A stretch of 34,611 nucleotides of DNA. Source: an uncultured Peptoniphilus sp. Its GTDB lineage: Bacteria; Bacillota; Clostridia; Tissierellales; Peptoniphilaceae. The stretch is taken from NCBI RefSeq assembly GCF_946222045.1, contig NZ_CAMILN010000018.1, forward strand, positions 1 through 34,611, in the 5' to 3' direction. Within the stretch, counting starts at the first letter, position 1. Each line of letters begins with the position of its first letter. Shown here one piece after another: positions 6,594-15,623 of this stretch. The position numbers were made by a program, and so were the translations under genes. Below the pieces are notes generated by a model that did no database searches, was not told where the DNA came from, and saw only the letters and a list, made by a program, of their open reading frames with translations.

Positions 6594-7670
6594 ATGAACA
6601 GTCACGGCGCAAATGTTTTTGAAATTGCAAAAGATGAAGGCATAAAAATTGAAGACATTAGGGATTTTTCTTCTAACATAAATCCCTTGGGACCATCTAA
6701 GAAGGCCCTTGAAAGTTTAAAAGACAATTTAAACTTACTTTCAACTTATCCTGACGTGGACTATCTTGATTTAAGGGAAGCCATCTCTACATACGCATCC
6801 TGCAAGAGAGAAAATATTGTACTTGGACTTGGATCTACAGAGATTTTAAGGGATACAATCTATTATTTTGCCCCAAAAACTGCCATGATCCTATCACCTT
6901 GCTACTCTGAATATGAAAGGGAGTTAAGAAAAATTTCTTCCCACATATTTGAGTACAAGTTAGAAGAAAAAAATGATTTTAAAATAAGTTTAGACCAGCT
7001 AATAAATACAATCAATGAAAAAAATATTGATTTCTTGATTTTTGCTAACCCCAACAATCCAACTGGGACAATCCTAAAAAATTCTGAGGTCGAAAGAGTT
7101 TTAAGAGAAACTAGTGCCAAGGTCTTAGTGGACGAAACCTATATTGAATTTACAGACATGGATGTTTTTTCTTCATCTTCTTTGACAAAAATTTATGACA
7201 ACTTGGTGGTTGTAAGGGGGACATCAAAGTTTTTTGCCCTTCCTGGCATAAGACTTGGCTATGGACTGTCATCAAATGAAGGACTTTTGAAGTTTTTCAA
7301 GGACAAGGAAGTCCTCTGGCAGATTAATTCTGTGGCAGAAATCTGTGGCAAGGTCATGTTCTCTGATGAGGCCTATATCAAGGAAGTCTACGACTTTATA
7401 AGAACTCGGAGAGAAAACTTTTATAAGGAACTTTCTTATATAGAAAATTTGAGGGCCTATGAGTCTTTTGGAAATTTTATTTTAATTAAGATACTTAAGG
7501 GTATAAATTCTACAATATTACGAGAGAAACTTCTCACAGAAGGTTTAGTAGTAAGAGATTGCAAAAGTTTTAAAAATTTAGACGAATCTTATTTTAGAAT
7601 CTGTATTTTGGAAGATCCTGCAAATGAGAAATTGTTAAAAAAACTAAAAGAAATTTATAAGGGTGATTAA
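6594..7670 (+). CDS. CobD/HisC-like aminotransferase-fold PLP enzyme (threonine-phosphate decarboxylase-like)
   Basis: A 358-residue class I/II aminotransferase-fold enzyme. The opening HGANVFEIAKDEGI...DFSSNINPLGP matches the start typical of CobD, which makes aminopropanol phosphate for the cobalamin nucleotide loop, more closely than that of histidinol-phosphate aminotransferase. PLP-site motifs: NPNNPTG (152-158), DETYIEF (180-186), the Schiff-base lysine in GTSKFFALPGIRLGYG (Lys212) and the carboxylate-binding Arg220. No cobalamin or histidine genes lie nearby, so the substrate is open. The ribosome binding site is GAGGTG. TACAAT at 6570-6575 is a possible -10 with no clear -35. The next gene starts 2 bases after its stop. 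It lies on the lagging strand, unlike its neighbours. Confidence 0.8.
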   Translation: MNSHGANVFEIAKDEGIKIEDIRDFSSNINPLGPSKKALESLKDNLNLLSTYPDVDYLDLREAISTYASCKRENIVLGLGSTEILRDTIYYFAPKTAMILSPCYSEYERELRKISSHIFEYKLEEKNDFKISLDQLINTINEKNIDFLIFANPNNPTGTILKNSEVERVLRETSAKVLVDETYIEFTDMDVFSSSSLTKIYDNLVVVRGTSKFFALPGIRLGYGLSSNEGLLKFFKDKEVLWQINSVAEICGKVMFSDEAYIKEVYDFIRTRRENFYKELSYIENLRAYESFGNFILIKILKGINSTILREKLLTEGLVVRDCKSFKNLDESYFRICILEDPANEKLLKKLKEIYKGD

Positions 7671-7671
7671 T

Positions 7672-9102
7672 ATGAAAAAATTTAAAAAAATACTGACGAC
7701 TTTAGTACTAGTACCTACACTTTTTCTACCTAACTTTGCTTTTGCAAAAGAAGATACAAGTCCTGCAGTTACAGAAGTTAAAGTCGAAAAATCTGTCAGC
7801 AACAATACAGAAAATCAAAATACATTAGATAAAAAAATAGAAGAATCTAAAGAAATCGAGTCTAAAGAGAAGACTCCTAAGATCAAGTCTCCAAGTTTCA
7901 GTCCGTGGGCAACTATAGATCTTAATGATGTTCAATTTATGGGTTTATATCCTGCTTCAAGTTTCTTTGAAGGAAAGGATTTTAGAAAAGCTGTTAGTTT
8001 AGAAGATGCAAACACAGCCTACAAACTTGCAAAAGAAAAAATTGAATCTCGTGGTCTAAAAACAGGTGGAGATTTTACTTTTAAAGATTTAACTAGACTT
8101 GAAACACTTGAGTCAATTTCAAAACTTTTAAATGATGATAAGTTTGCAGTTAAAAATTTAAAGGAAGCAAAAATATTTTTTGGTCAAGAAGATGAAGAAT
8201 ATTTAAATAGCAAAATTCCTCTAGAAGAAACTCTAGCTCTTTATAACAGGGCTACAAAAAAAGTTTTACAAGAAAATGATAAAGTAGCTAAGGGATTTTT
8301 CTACGAAATTGAAAATAAAAACAACAAGGTTTATATGCTTGGATCTATTCACATAGGTAAATCTTCTATGTATCCAATTGACCAAAATATTATAAATTCT
8401 CTTAAAGATTCAGACAAAATTTTTATGGAAATTGATTTAACTAATCAAGAAAAATTAAAAGAAATGCAAGAAAAAATGTATTACAAAGATGGCGGAAGCC
8501 TAAAGAATGACTTAGGAGAAGAATTATTTGCTAGAGTTGCAAATATTTTTAAGGACTTTGGAATGACTGAGGACCAAATCAATAAGTTAAAACCATGGGC
8601 TATATATAATTCTTTGTCAATGGACCCTAAAGGAGAAGTTGCAAATGCAACTTACGGTATTGAGTCCTATTTCTTAGCTCTCAGTCTTTTAAATAATCTT
8701 GAATTAGGAGAACTTGAGTCTGTTGATTTCCAATCAGATTTACTTTCTAACTTTGATAAAGAGTCCTATATCTCCATGATTAAGAATTTAACTGATGAAA
8801 TAGAAAAAAATGGCTACAAGAATATAAATGCTGGACTTAATGAAATGTTAAGTGCTTGGGAAGTTGGAAATAAGGACAAGATGATAGGTCTTTTATCAAG
8901 TGATGGGGACAAGGCTACAGAAAAATTTAACGAGGCCCTCTTAAGTGAAAGAGACAAAAATATGGCAAAAAAAATTGACGCCATGTTAAAGGAAGATGGA
9001 GAAAATACTTATTTCATCTTAGTTGGTGCAGCCCACCTGGTTCCAGAAAATTCTGTCACAGGAATATTAAAAGACATGGGCTATGAAGTTCTTGAAAAAT
9101 AA
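7672..9102 (+). CDS. secreted TraB/GumN-family protein
   Basis: A 476-residue protein with a type I signal peptide (MKKFKKIL, a hydrophobic run, cleavage after FAFA). I use the ATG at 7672, preceded by AAGGGTGA; an in-frame GTG at 7663 would place three extra residues before the signal. Residues ~25-60 are a Lys/Glu-rich linker. Residues ~75-205 are a helical region I do not recognise. Residues ~210-475 match the TraB/GumN fold: GSIHIGKSSMYP near 225-236 and the C-terminal GAAHLVPENSV, both with the conserved histidines. Family members include Tiki-like metalloproteases and poorly understood surface proteins; activity here is unproven. It is coupled to the CobD-like gene by a 1-base gap, though no functional link is obvious. 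Confidence 0.8.
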   Translation: MKKFKKILTTLVLVPTLFLPNFAFAKEDTSPAVTEVKVEKSVSNNTENQNTLDKKIEESKEIESKEKTPKIKSPSFSPWATIDLNDVQFMGLYPASSFFEGKDFRKAVSLEDANTAYKLAKEKIESRGLKTGGDFTFKDLTRLETLESISKLLNDDKFAVKNLKEAKIFFGQEDEEYLNSKIPLEETLALYNRATKKVLQENDKVAKGFFYEIENKNNKVYMLGSIHIGKSSMYPIDQNIINSLKDSDKIFMEIDLTNQEKLKEMQEKMYYKDGGSLKNDLGEELFARVANIFKDFGMTEDQINKLKPWAIYNSLSMDPKGEVANATYGIESYFLALSLLNNLELGELESVDFQSDLLSNFDKESYISMIKNLTDEIEKNGYKNINAGLNEMLSAWEVGNKDKMIGLLSSDGDKATEKFNEALLSERDKNMAKKIDAMLKEDGENTYFILVGAAHLVPENSVTGILKDMGYEVLEK

Positions 9103-9118
9103 AAAATTGTGAAAAAAT

Positions 9119-9147
9119 AAGACGAGGTCATTGGACTTCGTCTTTTT
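9119..9147. terminator. bidirectional terminator between convergent genes
   Basis: AAGACGAGGTC pairs with GACTTCGTCTT (one G-T wobble) around an ATTG loop. T-runs follow on both strands (CTTTTT on plus, ATTTTTT on minus). It serves the TraB-like gene and the convergent cysteine desulfidase-like gene. Confidence 0.88.
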
Positions 9148-9208
9148 ATGTGAATTTTTATAAACTTTTAATTTATTTTACAATATAAATTTTCTTGTTA
9201 ATTAAGAT

Positions 9209-10453
9209 TTATTTGCCAATCATTTCTCTCAAGATGACTTCATCTGTCTCCTTCATGCCCTCCATGGCAATGTGACCCACAGTTTTTATCATCTCGTCTA
9301 TGTCACCCTTTACTATTCCATCTCCTGCCTTAAAAGAATTGCCAGCCTTGGCTTGCTTGTAGGCCAAGAAGCCCATCTTTAGGCTTGATGCAATTTTTAT
9401 GGCGCAGGATTCTTTGGCTCCGTCACAAATTAGGCCAGAGTTTGTTGCAAGGGCATTTGTTAAAATTTCCTTGATTAGGTCTTTGTCTTCATCTTCCATA
9501 AAGGCAAGGCCACAAACTGAAGCAGAACCTGCAGATACAACTCCGCAGTAGGCTGAAAGTTCGCCAATTCCTTCTTTTATATAAAGGCCCATTAGGTTGG
9601 CAAAAATAAGAGACCTATAAAGTTTATCTTTTTCTATATCATGGTCTTTGGCATAGATAATTATTGGGACGGAAACTGTTATCCCTTGGTTGCCTGATCC
9701 TGAGTTTATAACAACTGGTTTTTCACAACCTGACATTCTAGCATCAGAACCTGCAGCTGCATAGGCAACAAGTTTTTCAGAATACTTATCTCCTGCTTCT
9801 TCTAGGACCATCTTGCCAATATTTGCTCCCCAAGGATTTTCTATTCCTTCCTTGGCAATGGAGTAATTGTACTCGATTTCCTTGTCCAAGACGTCTATTA
9901 TCTCATCATAATTTCCATTTTTTGCAAAGTCATAAATTTTATCAAAGGAAAGATCAATCTTGTCTTCTTCCTTAAGCTCTTCTTCCACCTTTTCAAAGAG
10001 GACCTCATCATTTAGACTTTCATAAATAATATTTGTGTGGAAGTCCTTTATAACTACACGAGAAGTTTTATCTCCCTTTTCCATGGCTACGTCGATATAG
10101 AGTCCCTTCTTCTCATGGAGGAGTTCAATGTCACAAAGTCCTTTATCTATTAGATCATCTAGGTATTCAAGCTTTGACTTGTCCACATCAGATAGGACTT
10201 CAAGTTTTTTTGTGTGGTCTCCCAAGAAGGCACCAGCTGCAAGAGAAATTTCAATTCCCTTTCGTCCATCAGTCCCTGGAACCTTTACACTATTTACATT
10301 TTTTATAATATTGCCCGATAAGCTGGCCTTGATTTTATCTGGATCCTCTCCCAAGATAAATCTTGCACGACTGGCTGCAAAGGCTAAAGCTATGGGCTCG
10401 GTACAGCCAAAGGCCGGCACCATTTTTTCCCTTAAATATTTATTATAGTTCAT
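9209..10453 (-). CDS. L-cysteine desulfidase / serine dehydratase-alpha-like protein (UPF0597, YhaM/CyuA family)
   Basis: A 414-residue cytosolic protein of the serine dehydratase alpha-chain-like family to which E. coli CyuA (YhaM) and archaeal cysteine desulfidase belong. Those enzymes use a 4Fe-4S cluster to break cysteine into sulfide, ammonia and pyruvate. Likely cluster cysteines: Cys17 in GCTEPIA, the Cys in SGCEKP, and those in ICDGAKESC. Also seen are the glycine-rich GSGNQG and SAGSASVCG. The start at 10453 has AAGGAG six bases upstream; a longer frame to 10531 has no such signal and adds a hydrophobic stretch foreign to the family. It is a single gene with TATAAT at 10488-10493 as probable -10. 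Cysteine catabolism fits an amino-acid-fermenting anaerobe. Confidence 0.87.
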   Translation of the reverse strand: MNYNKYLREKMVPAFGCTEPIALAFAASRARFILGEDPDKIKASLSGNIIKNVNSVKVPGTDGRKGIEISLAAGAFLGDHTKKLEVLSDVDKSKLEYLDDLIDKGLCDIELLHEKKGLYIDVAMEKGDKTSRVVIKDFHTNIIYESLNDEVLFEKVEEELKEEDKIDLSFDKIYDFAKNGNYDEIIDVLDKEIEYNYSIAKEGIENPWGANIGKMVLEEAGDKYSEKLVAYAAAGSDARMSGCEKPVVINSGSGNQGITVSVPIIIYAKDHDIEKDKLYRSLIFANLMGLYIKEGIGELSAYCGVVSAGSASVCGLAFMEDEDKDLIKEILTNALATNSGLICDGAKESCAIKIASSLKMGFLAYKQAKAGNSFKAGDGIVKGDIDEMIKTVGHIAMEGMKETDEVILREMIGK

Positions 10454-10608
10454 AAAAATCTCCTTATAATTTATTTTTAACAAATATATTATAACAAAAA
10501 ATGATAACCTTATCCTAATAGTATTTATCAAACTTATTTTTAAATTTTTTACAATATATAAAAAAGTTAGCTTATTGTTCCAAACAAAAATAATTTACCA
10601 TAATATTT

Positions 10609-10636
10609 TTGGCTTTTTAAATTAATAATATATAAT
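10609..10636 (+). promoter_or_regulatory. promoter of the two-component genes
   Basis: TTGGCT (10609-10614), a 16-base spacer and TATAAT (10631-10636), followed by AAAGGAG before the ATG at 10667. Confidence 0.6.
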
Positions 10637-10666
10637 AAAATTAAAGATAAGAATAAAGGAGATAAT

Positions 10667-11353
10667 ATGTTAAAAATACTCTTGCTAGAAGATGACAATA
10701 TAATATCTTTTGCCATAAAAAAATATCTTGAAAAATTTAAATATTCCGTAAAAATTTTTAAAACTATTTCTGCCACTGAAGGTCTTTCTTTAAATGAATT
10801 TGATTTAATTGTTTTAGATGTAAATCTACCTGACGGTAACGGTTTTGATTACTTGAACTATGTGAGAAGTTTTTCAAAAATTCCTATTATAATGCTAACT
10901 GTTAAAAATGATGAGAAATATATTCTAAAAGGATTTTCAGAAGGTGCAGATGAATACATATCAAAACCATTTTCTCTACCTGTTTTGAAAGCTCGAATTG
11001 AAAATGTTTTGAAAAGGACTGGACATAAAACAGAAATTATTTTTAAAGACCTGACTTTAAATGATGATATTAAGTCTGCAGAATTAAGCGGCAAAAATTT
11101 GGATTTAAACATAAAGGAATATGCCCTTTTAAAACTTTTTATCGCACACAAAAATGAAAATTTGCCAAGAGACTTTATTTTAGATAACATTTGGCAAAAT
11201 GATTTTTATGAAATAAATGACAATACTCTTTCTGTAACAATTAAAAGGCTTAGAAAAAAATTGGGTCCAGATTATGAAAAATACCTTAAAACTATAAGGG
11301 GATTTGGATATAAGTGGTCGGAACTAGATATTGAAGAGAGTGTAAAAAAATGA
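10667..11353 (+). CDS. OmpR/PhoB-family response regulator
   Basis: A 228-residue DNA-binding response regulator. The receiver domain (1-~118) has the acidic pair Asp9/Asp10, phospho-acceptor Asp51 (VLDVNLPDG), Thr78 and Lys100 (ISKPF). The C-terminal winged helix (~130-222) ends in KTIRGFGYKW, typical of the OmpR/PhoB class. Its stop overlaps the kinase start by four bases (ATGA). With the ABC genes downstream, the arrangement is that of Bce/Vnc-type systems, which sense cell-envelope-active peptides and induce the transporter. The ligand is unknown. The sequence is notably AT-rich and on the lagging strand. Confidence 0.93.
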   Translation: MLKILLLEDDNIISFAIKKYLEKFKYSVKIFKTISATEGLSLNEFDLIVLDVNLPDGNGFDYLNYVRSFSKIPIIMLTVKNDEKYILKGFSEGADEYISKPFSLPVLKARIENVLKRTGHKTEIIFKDLTLNDDIKSAELSGKNLDLNIKEYALLKLFIAHKNENLPRDFILDNIWQNDFYEINDNTLSVTIKRLRKKLGPDYEKYLKTIRGFGYKWSELDIEESVKK

Positions 11354-12324
11354 AAAATTATAAAAAATATTTATTTATAATTGCTTTTAATATTATTTTA
11401 TCAATGCTGATAGTTTGCATAAGTCCACGATTTGACATGGTCACTCTTTTTTATTTTATATTTTTGAATATCTTGATTTTTGTCTTTCTTTTATTATTTG
11501 AAAGGAGTAAAAATAAGAAAATAAATGATCAAATTGACGAAATTATAAATTTAATTCACTCTTTAAATCCAGACAAGGAAGTTTATAAAAAAAATGATGG
11601 TGAATTTGGAAAACTTAAAGATGAAATTACAAAAATAATTTTAGAAAATAAAAATATAATTGAAAATTCAAAAGAGAAGCAAAAGGTTTTGAGAGATTAC
11701 TCAGAAAATCTTGCCCATCAAATAAAAACTCCCTTAACAGGTATTCTGTTGATGTTGGATTTAATTGAAGAAGACAAAGAAAATATAGATGAATATATTT
11801 TGTTAATTAGAAATAATATAAATCGGCTTGAAAATCTGACAGACATTCTTTTAAAGCTAGCTTCCCTTGATTCTGATATAACAAAATTTAATTTAGAGTA
11901 TGTAAATGTCTTGGAATTGATAAAAAGTGTAAAAGAGGATTTAGATTCTTACTTTGGTATAAAAAATTATGAAATTAAAATTTTTGGTGATAATTTTATT
12001 TTAAATTGCGATAAAAAATGGACTCATGAGGCAATTTTAAATATCTGCAAAAATGCAATTGAAGCAAGTCCAGAGAATAATATCGAAATTATACTTAGAG
12101 AAAGCAATGTCTTTAAAAGTATCCTTGTCAAAGATTTCTCCCCTGGTATGAGTAAAGATACTTTAAAAAAAGCTATGCAGAGATTTTATAAATCTGACCC
12201 GAACAGTCAGGGCTATGGCATTGGACTTCCTATGGCAAAAACTATTTTAAATAAAGAAAATGGCGACTTAATTTATAATCGCGAAAAAAATTATAATACC
12301 TTCGAGATGAGATTTTATAAATAA
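11350..12324 (+). CDS. intramembrane-sensing-type sensor histidine kinase
   Basis: A 324-residue kinase with two close membrane helices (~7-25 and ~31-50) joined by a loop of only about six residues. It therefore has no extracellular sensor domain, the hallmark of intramembrane-sensing kinases such as BceS, which take their signal from a partner transporter. The H-box is ENLAHQIKTPL with phospho-acceptor His123. The ATP-binding domain has the N-box NICKNAIEAS near 231-240, DFSPGM (a variant of DxGxG) near 262-267 and GYGIGL near 288-293. It is co-translated with the response regulator. The transporter that follows is the obvious sensory partner. Confidence 0.9.
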   Translation: MKNYKKYLFIIAFNIILSMLIVCISPRFDMVTLFYFIFLNILIFVFLLLFERSKNKKINDQIDEIINLIHSLNPDKEVYKKNDGEFGKLKDEITKIILENKNIIENSKEKQKVLRDYSENLAHQIKTPLTGILLMLDLIEEDKENIDEYILLIRNNINRLENLTDILLKLASLDSDITKFNLEYVNVLELIKSVKEDLDSYFGIKNYEIKIFGDNFILNCDKKWTHEAILNICKNAIEASPENNIEIILRESNVFKSILVKDFSPGMSKDTLKKAMQRFYKSDPNSQGYGIGLPMAKTILNKENGDLIYNREKNYNTFEMRFYK

Positions 12325-12347
12325 CTATATAATTCTTCATTATATGT

Positions 12348-12364
12348 GTCACTGACTAGTCACT
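12348..12364 (+). promoter_or_regulatory. candidate response-regulator site before the ABC genes
   Basis: GTCACT occurs at 12348-12353 and again at 12359-12364, exactly 11 bases apart, and TGACTAGTCA between them is a 10-base palindrome. Direct repeats one helical turn apart are the usual OmpR-family binding pattern. It lies in the only gap of the cassette. The matching promoter is unclear; TATAAT at 12328-12333 is a possible -10. Confidence 0.35.
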
Positions 12365-12397
12365 TTATCTTGTTAATATGAGGAAAAGGAGGCAAAT

Positions 12398-13078
12398 ATG
12401 TTTATCTTACAGACAAATAATTTGACAAAAGTTTACGATGCTGAAGTCAAAGTAGAAGCGCTAGTTGATGTAAATTTTAATCTTTCTAAAGGTGATTTAG
12501 TTGCTATAATCGGAGACAGTGGCTCTGGAAAATCAACTTTCCTGCACCTTCTTGCTGGTGTTGACAAGCCAAGTAGTGGAGATATTTTTATTGAAGATAA
12601 AAATATTACTAAACTTAATAAGGAAGACCTTACAATTTTTAGAAGGCGAAATATTGGAGTTATTTATCAGTTTTTTAACTTAATTCCAAATATTAATGTT
12701 AAAAAAAATATTTTGTTGCCAATACTATTAGACGACAAAAAAGTTGACCAAGAATATTTTGATGAAATTCTTTCTATTCTCGGAATAAAGGATAAGTTAA
12801 ATAGATTTCCAAGAGAACTATCTGGCGGCGAACAGCAAAGAGTTGCCATAGCAAGAAGTCTTATAACAAGACCTGCCATAGTTTTAGCTGACGAACCTAC
12901 AGGAAATTTAGATAGAAAAAATTCTGAGGAAATAATTTCCCTTTTTAAGCTAGTGAATCAAAGGCTTAATTCAACTATCATGATAATAACTCATGATGAG
13001 AAAGTTGCAAATGCCTGTAACAAGGTTTATAAAATGGTCGACGGAAGATTGTATTTGTTGGAAGAAGGCTTGCAATGA
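12398..13078 (+). CDS. ABC transporter ATPase, MacB/BceA/LolD type
   Basis: A 226-residue ATPase of the class that powers FtsX-type permeases. Walker A is GDSGSGKST (39-47), the Q-loop is at Gln91 (VIYQFFNL), the signature LSGGEQQR is at 141-148, Walker B is IVLADEPTGNLD (161-172) and the switch His199 follows. All catalytic motifs are intact. It has a strong ribosome binding site (AAAGGAGG) and overlaps the permease by four bases. Members of this class extract or expel envelope-targeting peptides or lipids rather than carrying out bulk import. Confidence 0.93.
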   Translation: MFILQTNNLTKVYDAEVKVEALVDVNFNLSKGDLVAIIGDSGSGKSTFLHLLAGVDKPSSGDIFIEDKNITKLNKEDLTIFRRRNIGVIYQFFNLIPNINVKKNILLPILLDDKKVDQEYFDEILSILGIKDKLNRFPRELSGGEQQRVAIARSLITRPAIVLADEPTGNLDRKNSEEIISLFKLVNQRLNSTIMIITHDEKVANACNKVYKMVDGRLYLLEEGLQ

Positions 13079-15567
13079 AAATTATAAATGAACTTGCAAA
13101 TTCATCCATAAAAAATAATAAAAAAGATACTTTTGCCACAAGAATTTCTATATTGCTTGCTGTAATTTTACTTGGAACCATTGTATTTATTTTAAGCGAT
13201 TTGCGACAATCAAAAATTAAATACTTAAAAAACACAGTTGGAGATTATGAAGTTTCTCTTTCAGAAATCGACAAACAAACCTACAATCTATTAGAAAAAA
13301 ATAAGGATATTGAAAAAGTCCATTATGATAAAATAATTTCAACTGATATAGGTCTTATTATCTATGAGAAATCAAAATATTTTTTTGAAAATATAGACAC
13401 TCACTTAATTGATGGAAGAAATCCAAAAAATTCAAGAGAAATAGTTGTTACAAAACAATTCCTAAATAAAAACAGAAATTATAAAATAGCTTCAAACATT
13501 AAAATTAATGAGAAAATTTATAAAATTGTTGGCGTTTACGAAGATTTTTCCTTTTCTTTTGAAGATCCAGTTGCTTTTTCTTATTTTGATGATAGTAAAG
13601 GTCTCGATTTTAAAAAGGGTGAAAGCTATTTTGCATATATCTGGTACAAAAATCCAAGAGATACTTACACCAATAGTAGAAAAATTCTAAAAGAGTTAAA
13701 TATTAATGAAAAGAAAGCCCTAGACAAGGGTCAACTTTTTTACAACGCAGCTCTTTTGGAGTCAAAGATGATATTTCCAAAGGGAATTATCCCGCCAAAA
13801 AGAGTTGTAAATTCATTTATTGAATCTTTTGGTCTATTCTTTATCCTAATTCTTCTCTTTGCAGTTATGATTTATGGCTCCTTTAATGTCTACAATAATA
13901 GAGATATAAAAGAGCTTGCTCTCTTAAAATCTTCAGGCATGACGGAAAAACAAACCAAAAAACTTGTGAAGCTAAAGGCTTTTAAGATTTCATTTTTTCC
14001 CATTTTAATTGGAACTCTTTTGTCTTACTTAAATGCTATTTTTTTGACATATCTCATGTATATTAATAACCGCATAAGTTATAAAAATATGTCAAAAATT
14101 TTAAGTGATAATTTAGAAATGCATGGTTTTAAATTCTATACTCCAGATATTAAATCAATCTTTATAATTTTATTTTTCTCGCTACTAATGGTATATATTT
14201 CTGCCATTGTGCCTGCTAGAAAAAGTTCAAAAATAAATGTAGTTGAAGGCTTAAATGGATTAGATCCCAAAAAGAAAAAACAAGGCAAATCTAAAATTAA
14301 AGGCAGCATAGAAAAAACTCTCGCAAAGGATTATTTTAAAACTTACAAAAATACTTATAAAGTGATTTCCATTGCCATTTTGTTATCTGCTATTGCCATG
14401 AATGTTCTTTTAGTATCTGTTTCTTATAGAAATATGAACGCAAAATATAATAAATTTGATGACCCTTATAATTTTGAAGCTTATCTTTTTTCTGATTCAA
14501 GATTAAATAAAAATATGGTTGATAGCCTGAAAAACATAAATTTCGTAGATGAAATTCACATTTTTGAAGAAAAAGATTTTAAGTTCTATAAATCTGATAA
14601 CAAAAATTTCTTATCAAATAAATTTGAAAATGATTTAGAAAATAAAAGTCAGTCAGAAGATTACTTTGTTAGAATACTTGCTCTTTCAAAGGAGGATTTT
14701 AACAAAATCAAAAAGGAAAATAATTTGACAGAAGAAAGTAACTTTCTTTTGTTAAACAAAACACCAAAAAATAATTTTACTCCCTATAAATTTAGAAAAT
14801 ATATTCCTTTAACTGACTCAAAAAATAATACTATAAATCTGAGATATTATGATGGTGGAAAAATTATTAATATTAATAATTTATCTAATATAAAAAAATT
14901 CCCTTACGATTTAGAAGAACATCTAGGACTTGGAATTTATATCATCACAAATGAAAATTCTTTTGATAAGTTTATAAAAAAATATGGGAACGACCCAGCT
15001 AATCCTGCAAATAAATTTATTGTAAAAATAAAAGCAAAGGAAAATTTAAAAGATGTTTCTGAAGATGCAATAAAAATAATCACAGCGTATTTTCAAAAAT
15101 CAGATTATTCAATCTTTTCTGACATAACAAGAAAAGCTATAAACTCTGAGCAAAGCCGAAATGAAAATCTATTAAGTTTAGGAATTCAAATAATATTCTT
15201 AATTATTGCCCTGTCCAACGCCTATAATTCTTTTCATGGAAATTTGCGAGCGAGAAAAAAAGAATTTAATCTTCTTTCCACTGCAGGTATGACTGATTTG
15301 CAAATTAGAAAAATGATAAATAATGAGCTAAAAATTTTAATTACAAGAATTCTTGCTATTTACGCATTTGTATTTGCCTTATCAGTTTTTGCAAGAGCAA
15401 AAAGAAGTCCTTATGAAGTAAATTTTGCTATTAGAGAAATTTTAATTAATATAAATTATCTGCCTTTGTTATTTATTTTTATTGTAACTATAATTGGTTT
15501 ACTCTTAGCACAAAAAAGTGGCATGAGAGAGCTATCTCGTGATAACATAATCGATAATTTAAAATAA
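13075..15567 (+). CDS. ABC transporter permease with two FtsX domains
   Basis: An 830-residue permease. Hydrophobic segments by eye are near 24-41, 250-272, 305-325, 365-382, 432-452, 700-720, 752-770 and 790-810. This gives two repeats, each a helix, a large outside domain (~42-248 and ~453-698) and three helices. FtsX coupling segments ELALLKSSGMTEKQ and EFNLLSTAGMTDLQ occur once per repeat. Two outside domains differ from the BceB plan, which has one large domain late in the protein, so this is better called a two-FtsX permease than BceB. The likely role is sensing or removing an envelope-active peptide with the ATPase and kinase. A bidirectional terminator follows. It is the AT-richest long gene in the window. 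Confidence 0.88.
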   Translation: MKIINELANSSIKNNKKDTFATRISILLAVILLGTIVFILSDLRQSKIKYLKNTVGDYEVSLSEIDKQTYNLLEKNKDIEKVHYDKIISTDIGLIIYEKSKYFFENIDTHLIDGRNPKNSREIVVTKQFLNKNRNYKIASNIKINEKIYKIVGVYEDFSFSFEDPVAFSYFDDSKGLDFKKGESYFAYIWYKNPRDTYTNSRKILKELNINEKKALDKGQLFYNAALLESKMIFPKGIIPPKRVVNSFIESFGLFFILILLFAVMIYGSFNVYNNRDIKELALLKSSGMTEKQTKKLVKLKAFKISFFPILIGTLLSYLNAIFLTYLMYINNRISYKNMSKILSDNLEMHGFKFYTPDIKSIFIILFFSLLMVYISAIVPARKSSKINVVEGLNGLDPKKKKQGKSKIKGSIEKTLAKDYFKTYKNTYKVISIAILLSAIAMNVLLVSVSYRNMNAKYNKFDDPYNFEAYLFSDSRLNKNMVDSLKNINFVDEIHIFEEKDFKFYKSDNKNFLSNKFENDLENKSQSEDYFVRILALSKEDFNKIKKENNLTEESNFLLLNKTPKNNFTPYKFRKYIPLTDSKNNTINLRYYDGGKIININNLSNIKKFPYDLEEHLGLGIYIITNENSFDKFIKKYGNDPANPANKFIVKIKAKENLKDVSEDAIKIITAYFQKSDYSIFSDITRKAINSEQSRNENLLSLGIQIIFLIIALSNAYNSFHGNLRARKKEFNLLSTAGMTDLQIRKMINNELKILITRILAIYAFVFALSVFARAKRSPYEVNFAIREILININYLPLLFIFIVTIIGLLLAQKSGMRELSRDNIIDNLK

Positions 15568-15577
15568 ATTAAATTTA

Positions 15578-15621
15578 AAGGAGACCTAGTCTATTTCGAT
15601 TTGGTCTCCTTCTTCTTTTTT
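15578..15621. terminator. bidirectional terminator between the permease and glpK
   Basis: AAGGAGACC (15578-15586) pairs with GGTCTCCTT (15603-15611) around a 16-base loop. A T-rich tail follows on plus, and AT-rich sequence follows on minus, where it would end glpK. Confidence 0.8.
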
Positions 15622-15623
15622 AT

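Noticed and set aside
6507..6605. Longer start (6605) for the threonine aldolase-like gene
   Set aside because: It adds 33 residues foreign to the family, overlaps the divergent gene start and lies upstream of a good promoter.
10454..10531. Longer start (10531) for the cysteine desulfidase-like gene
   Set aside because: The added residues are hydrophobic and without a ribosome binding site, whereas 10453 has AAGGAG and the family start.
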